A stretch of 5,452 nt of DNA. Source: Thermoplasmata archaeon. GTDB taxonomy: Archaea; Thermoplasmatota; E2; DHVEG-1; B8-G13. Below are positions 4,711-5,452 of this stretch, one piece after another (position 1 is the stretch's first letter; every line of letters begins with the position of its first letter). The notes beneath the pieces were generated by a model that made no database searches, was not told the DNA's origin, and worked only from the letters and a program-made list of their open reading frames with translations. The translations under genes and the position numbers were made by a program. The stretch lies in assembly GCA_021162485.1 (NCBI GenBank), contig JAGGYP010000089.1, forward strand, positions 1 to 5,452, written 5' to 3'.

Positions 4711-5452
4711 ATGAAAATTCAACTCATATTTCCTGCAATAGAACATGGGGTAACAACCGTCCATGATAAAAAATCCTGGGCAAGAATAATATTTGGTTAC
4801 CCTGCAATAACATTACCTATGATTGCTGCTTTAACACCAAAAAAATATACTGTAGAAATCATCAATGAAAACTACCAGGACATTGATTTTGACACCGATG
4901 CCGATATCATAGGCATCACTTCATTTACAATGACTGCACCACATGTTTATGAGATTGCAGACAAGTTTAGAGAAAATGGAAAAACTGTTGTGCTAGGTGG
5001 TTATCATCCCTCAGCTATGCCAGATGAAGCTAAGCAACATGCAGATGCAGTGGTAATAGGAGAAGCAGAGCTGAGTTGGCCACAATTGCTAAAAGACTTT
5101 GAAAAAAAGAAAAAAATCAAACCTTTTTATCATGCAGGCACATTTGATCCAGCAATAATACCTCCTATAAGAAGGGATTTAATTAAACCAATGCCAATTG
5201 TTGGAGCGATACAAACCACTAGAGGCTGCCCAAACAGGTGTGAGTTTTGTGCTATAACCAGCTTTTACAATCATGGTGTAAAGCACAGACCCATAGAAAA
5301 TGTGATAGAAGAGCTAAAACAGATGCCTAATAGGGTGTTTCTGTTCCATGATCCAAGTTTAAATATTGACATGGATTATTCAAGAAAACTATTTAAAGAA
5401 ATGATTAAAGCAAAAATAAGGAAGGCATGGATTGCTAATGGAAATATAAACA
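4711..5452 (+). CDS. B12-binding-domain radical SAM protein, 3' truncated by window end
   Basis: The first 247 residues are present and the frame is open to the window edge. Residues 1 to about 130 resemble the cobalamin-binding fold at the front of many radical SAM enzymes: YPAITLPMIAALTP (30-43), ADIIGITSF (64-72), VVLGGYHPSAMPDEA (93-107) and ADAVVIGEAEL (111-121). The classical DxHxxG cobalamin-ligand motif is not visible, which is common in this class. The radical SAM core follows: TTRGCPNRCEFC (169-180) carries the Cys173, Cys177 and Cys180 ligands of the 4Fe-4S cluster. After it come HRPIENVIEEL (192-202) and FLFHDPSLNID (210-220), where many relatives have a DDN-type motif. The enzyme should cleave S-adenosylmethionine; its substrate is unknown. 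It follows carS by 38 nt, so a role in archaeal lipid modification is possible by position. Other superfamily members act on tetrapyrroles or small molecules. Confidence 0.85.
   Translation, partial: MKIQLIFPAIEHGVTTVHDKKSWARIIFGYPAITLPMIAALTPKKYTVEIINENYQDIDFDTDADIIGITSFTMTAPHVYEIADKFRENGKTVVLGGYHPSAMPDEAKQHADAVVIGEAELSWPQLLKDFEKKKKIKPFYHAGTFDPAIIPPIRRDLIKPMPIVGAIQTTRGCPNRCEFCAITSFYNHGVKHRPIENVIEELKQMPNRVFLFHDPSLNIDMDYSRKLFKEMIKAKIRKAWIANGNIN

Overview
The window comes from an archaeon with an AT-rich genome. The clearest evidence is carS (CDP-archaeol synthase), an enzyme of ether-lipid synthesis found only in archaea. It is supported by an archaeal UPF0200-type P-loop kinase, a leucine tRNA with no encoded CCA, the separate small PurL and PurS proteins, and TATA-like boxes placed about 30 nt ahead of start codons, as in leaderless archaeal genes. 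The tRNA is about 65% GC (55 of 85 bases) in an AT-rich setting. That would fit some thermophily but does not prove it. I would not name a genus; a euryarchaeal-type lineage is the most I would infer.

Layout. The left 3.4 kb is read on the minus strand. In transcription order it holds tRNA-Leu(UAG), the UPF0200 kinase, purS and purL, ending in an oligo-T and palindromic stretch at about 41-65. Spacing is tight: 16 nt from tRNA to kinase, 45 nt from kinase to purS and 12 nt from the purS stop to the preferred purL ATG. This looks like one transcription unit led by a tRNA. PurS and PurL are two of the three parts of FGAM synthase, the fourth step of purine synthesis. The glutaminase PurQ is not in the window and must be encoded elsewhere.

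The right 2 kb is read on the plus strand from a divergent intergenic region (3398-3530). It holds a two-domain winged-helix regulator of the archaeal ArsR-like type, then carS, then a cobalamin-binding-type radical SAM enzyme that runs off the window end. The intergenic region carries TATA-like boxes facing both ways and a perfect 10-bp inverted repeat, one arm of which lies on the regulator's own TATA box.

Working together. The minus unit joins a tRNA, a nucleotide-kinase-like protein and purine synthesis. The plus side joins a DNA-binding regulator, a committed step of polar-lipid synthesis and a radical SAM enzyme whose wider superfamily includes lipid-modifying members. That last link rests on position only and is the most interesting hypothesis here. 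I see no CRISPR array, insertion sequence, phage gene or clearly new defence system.
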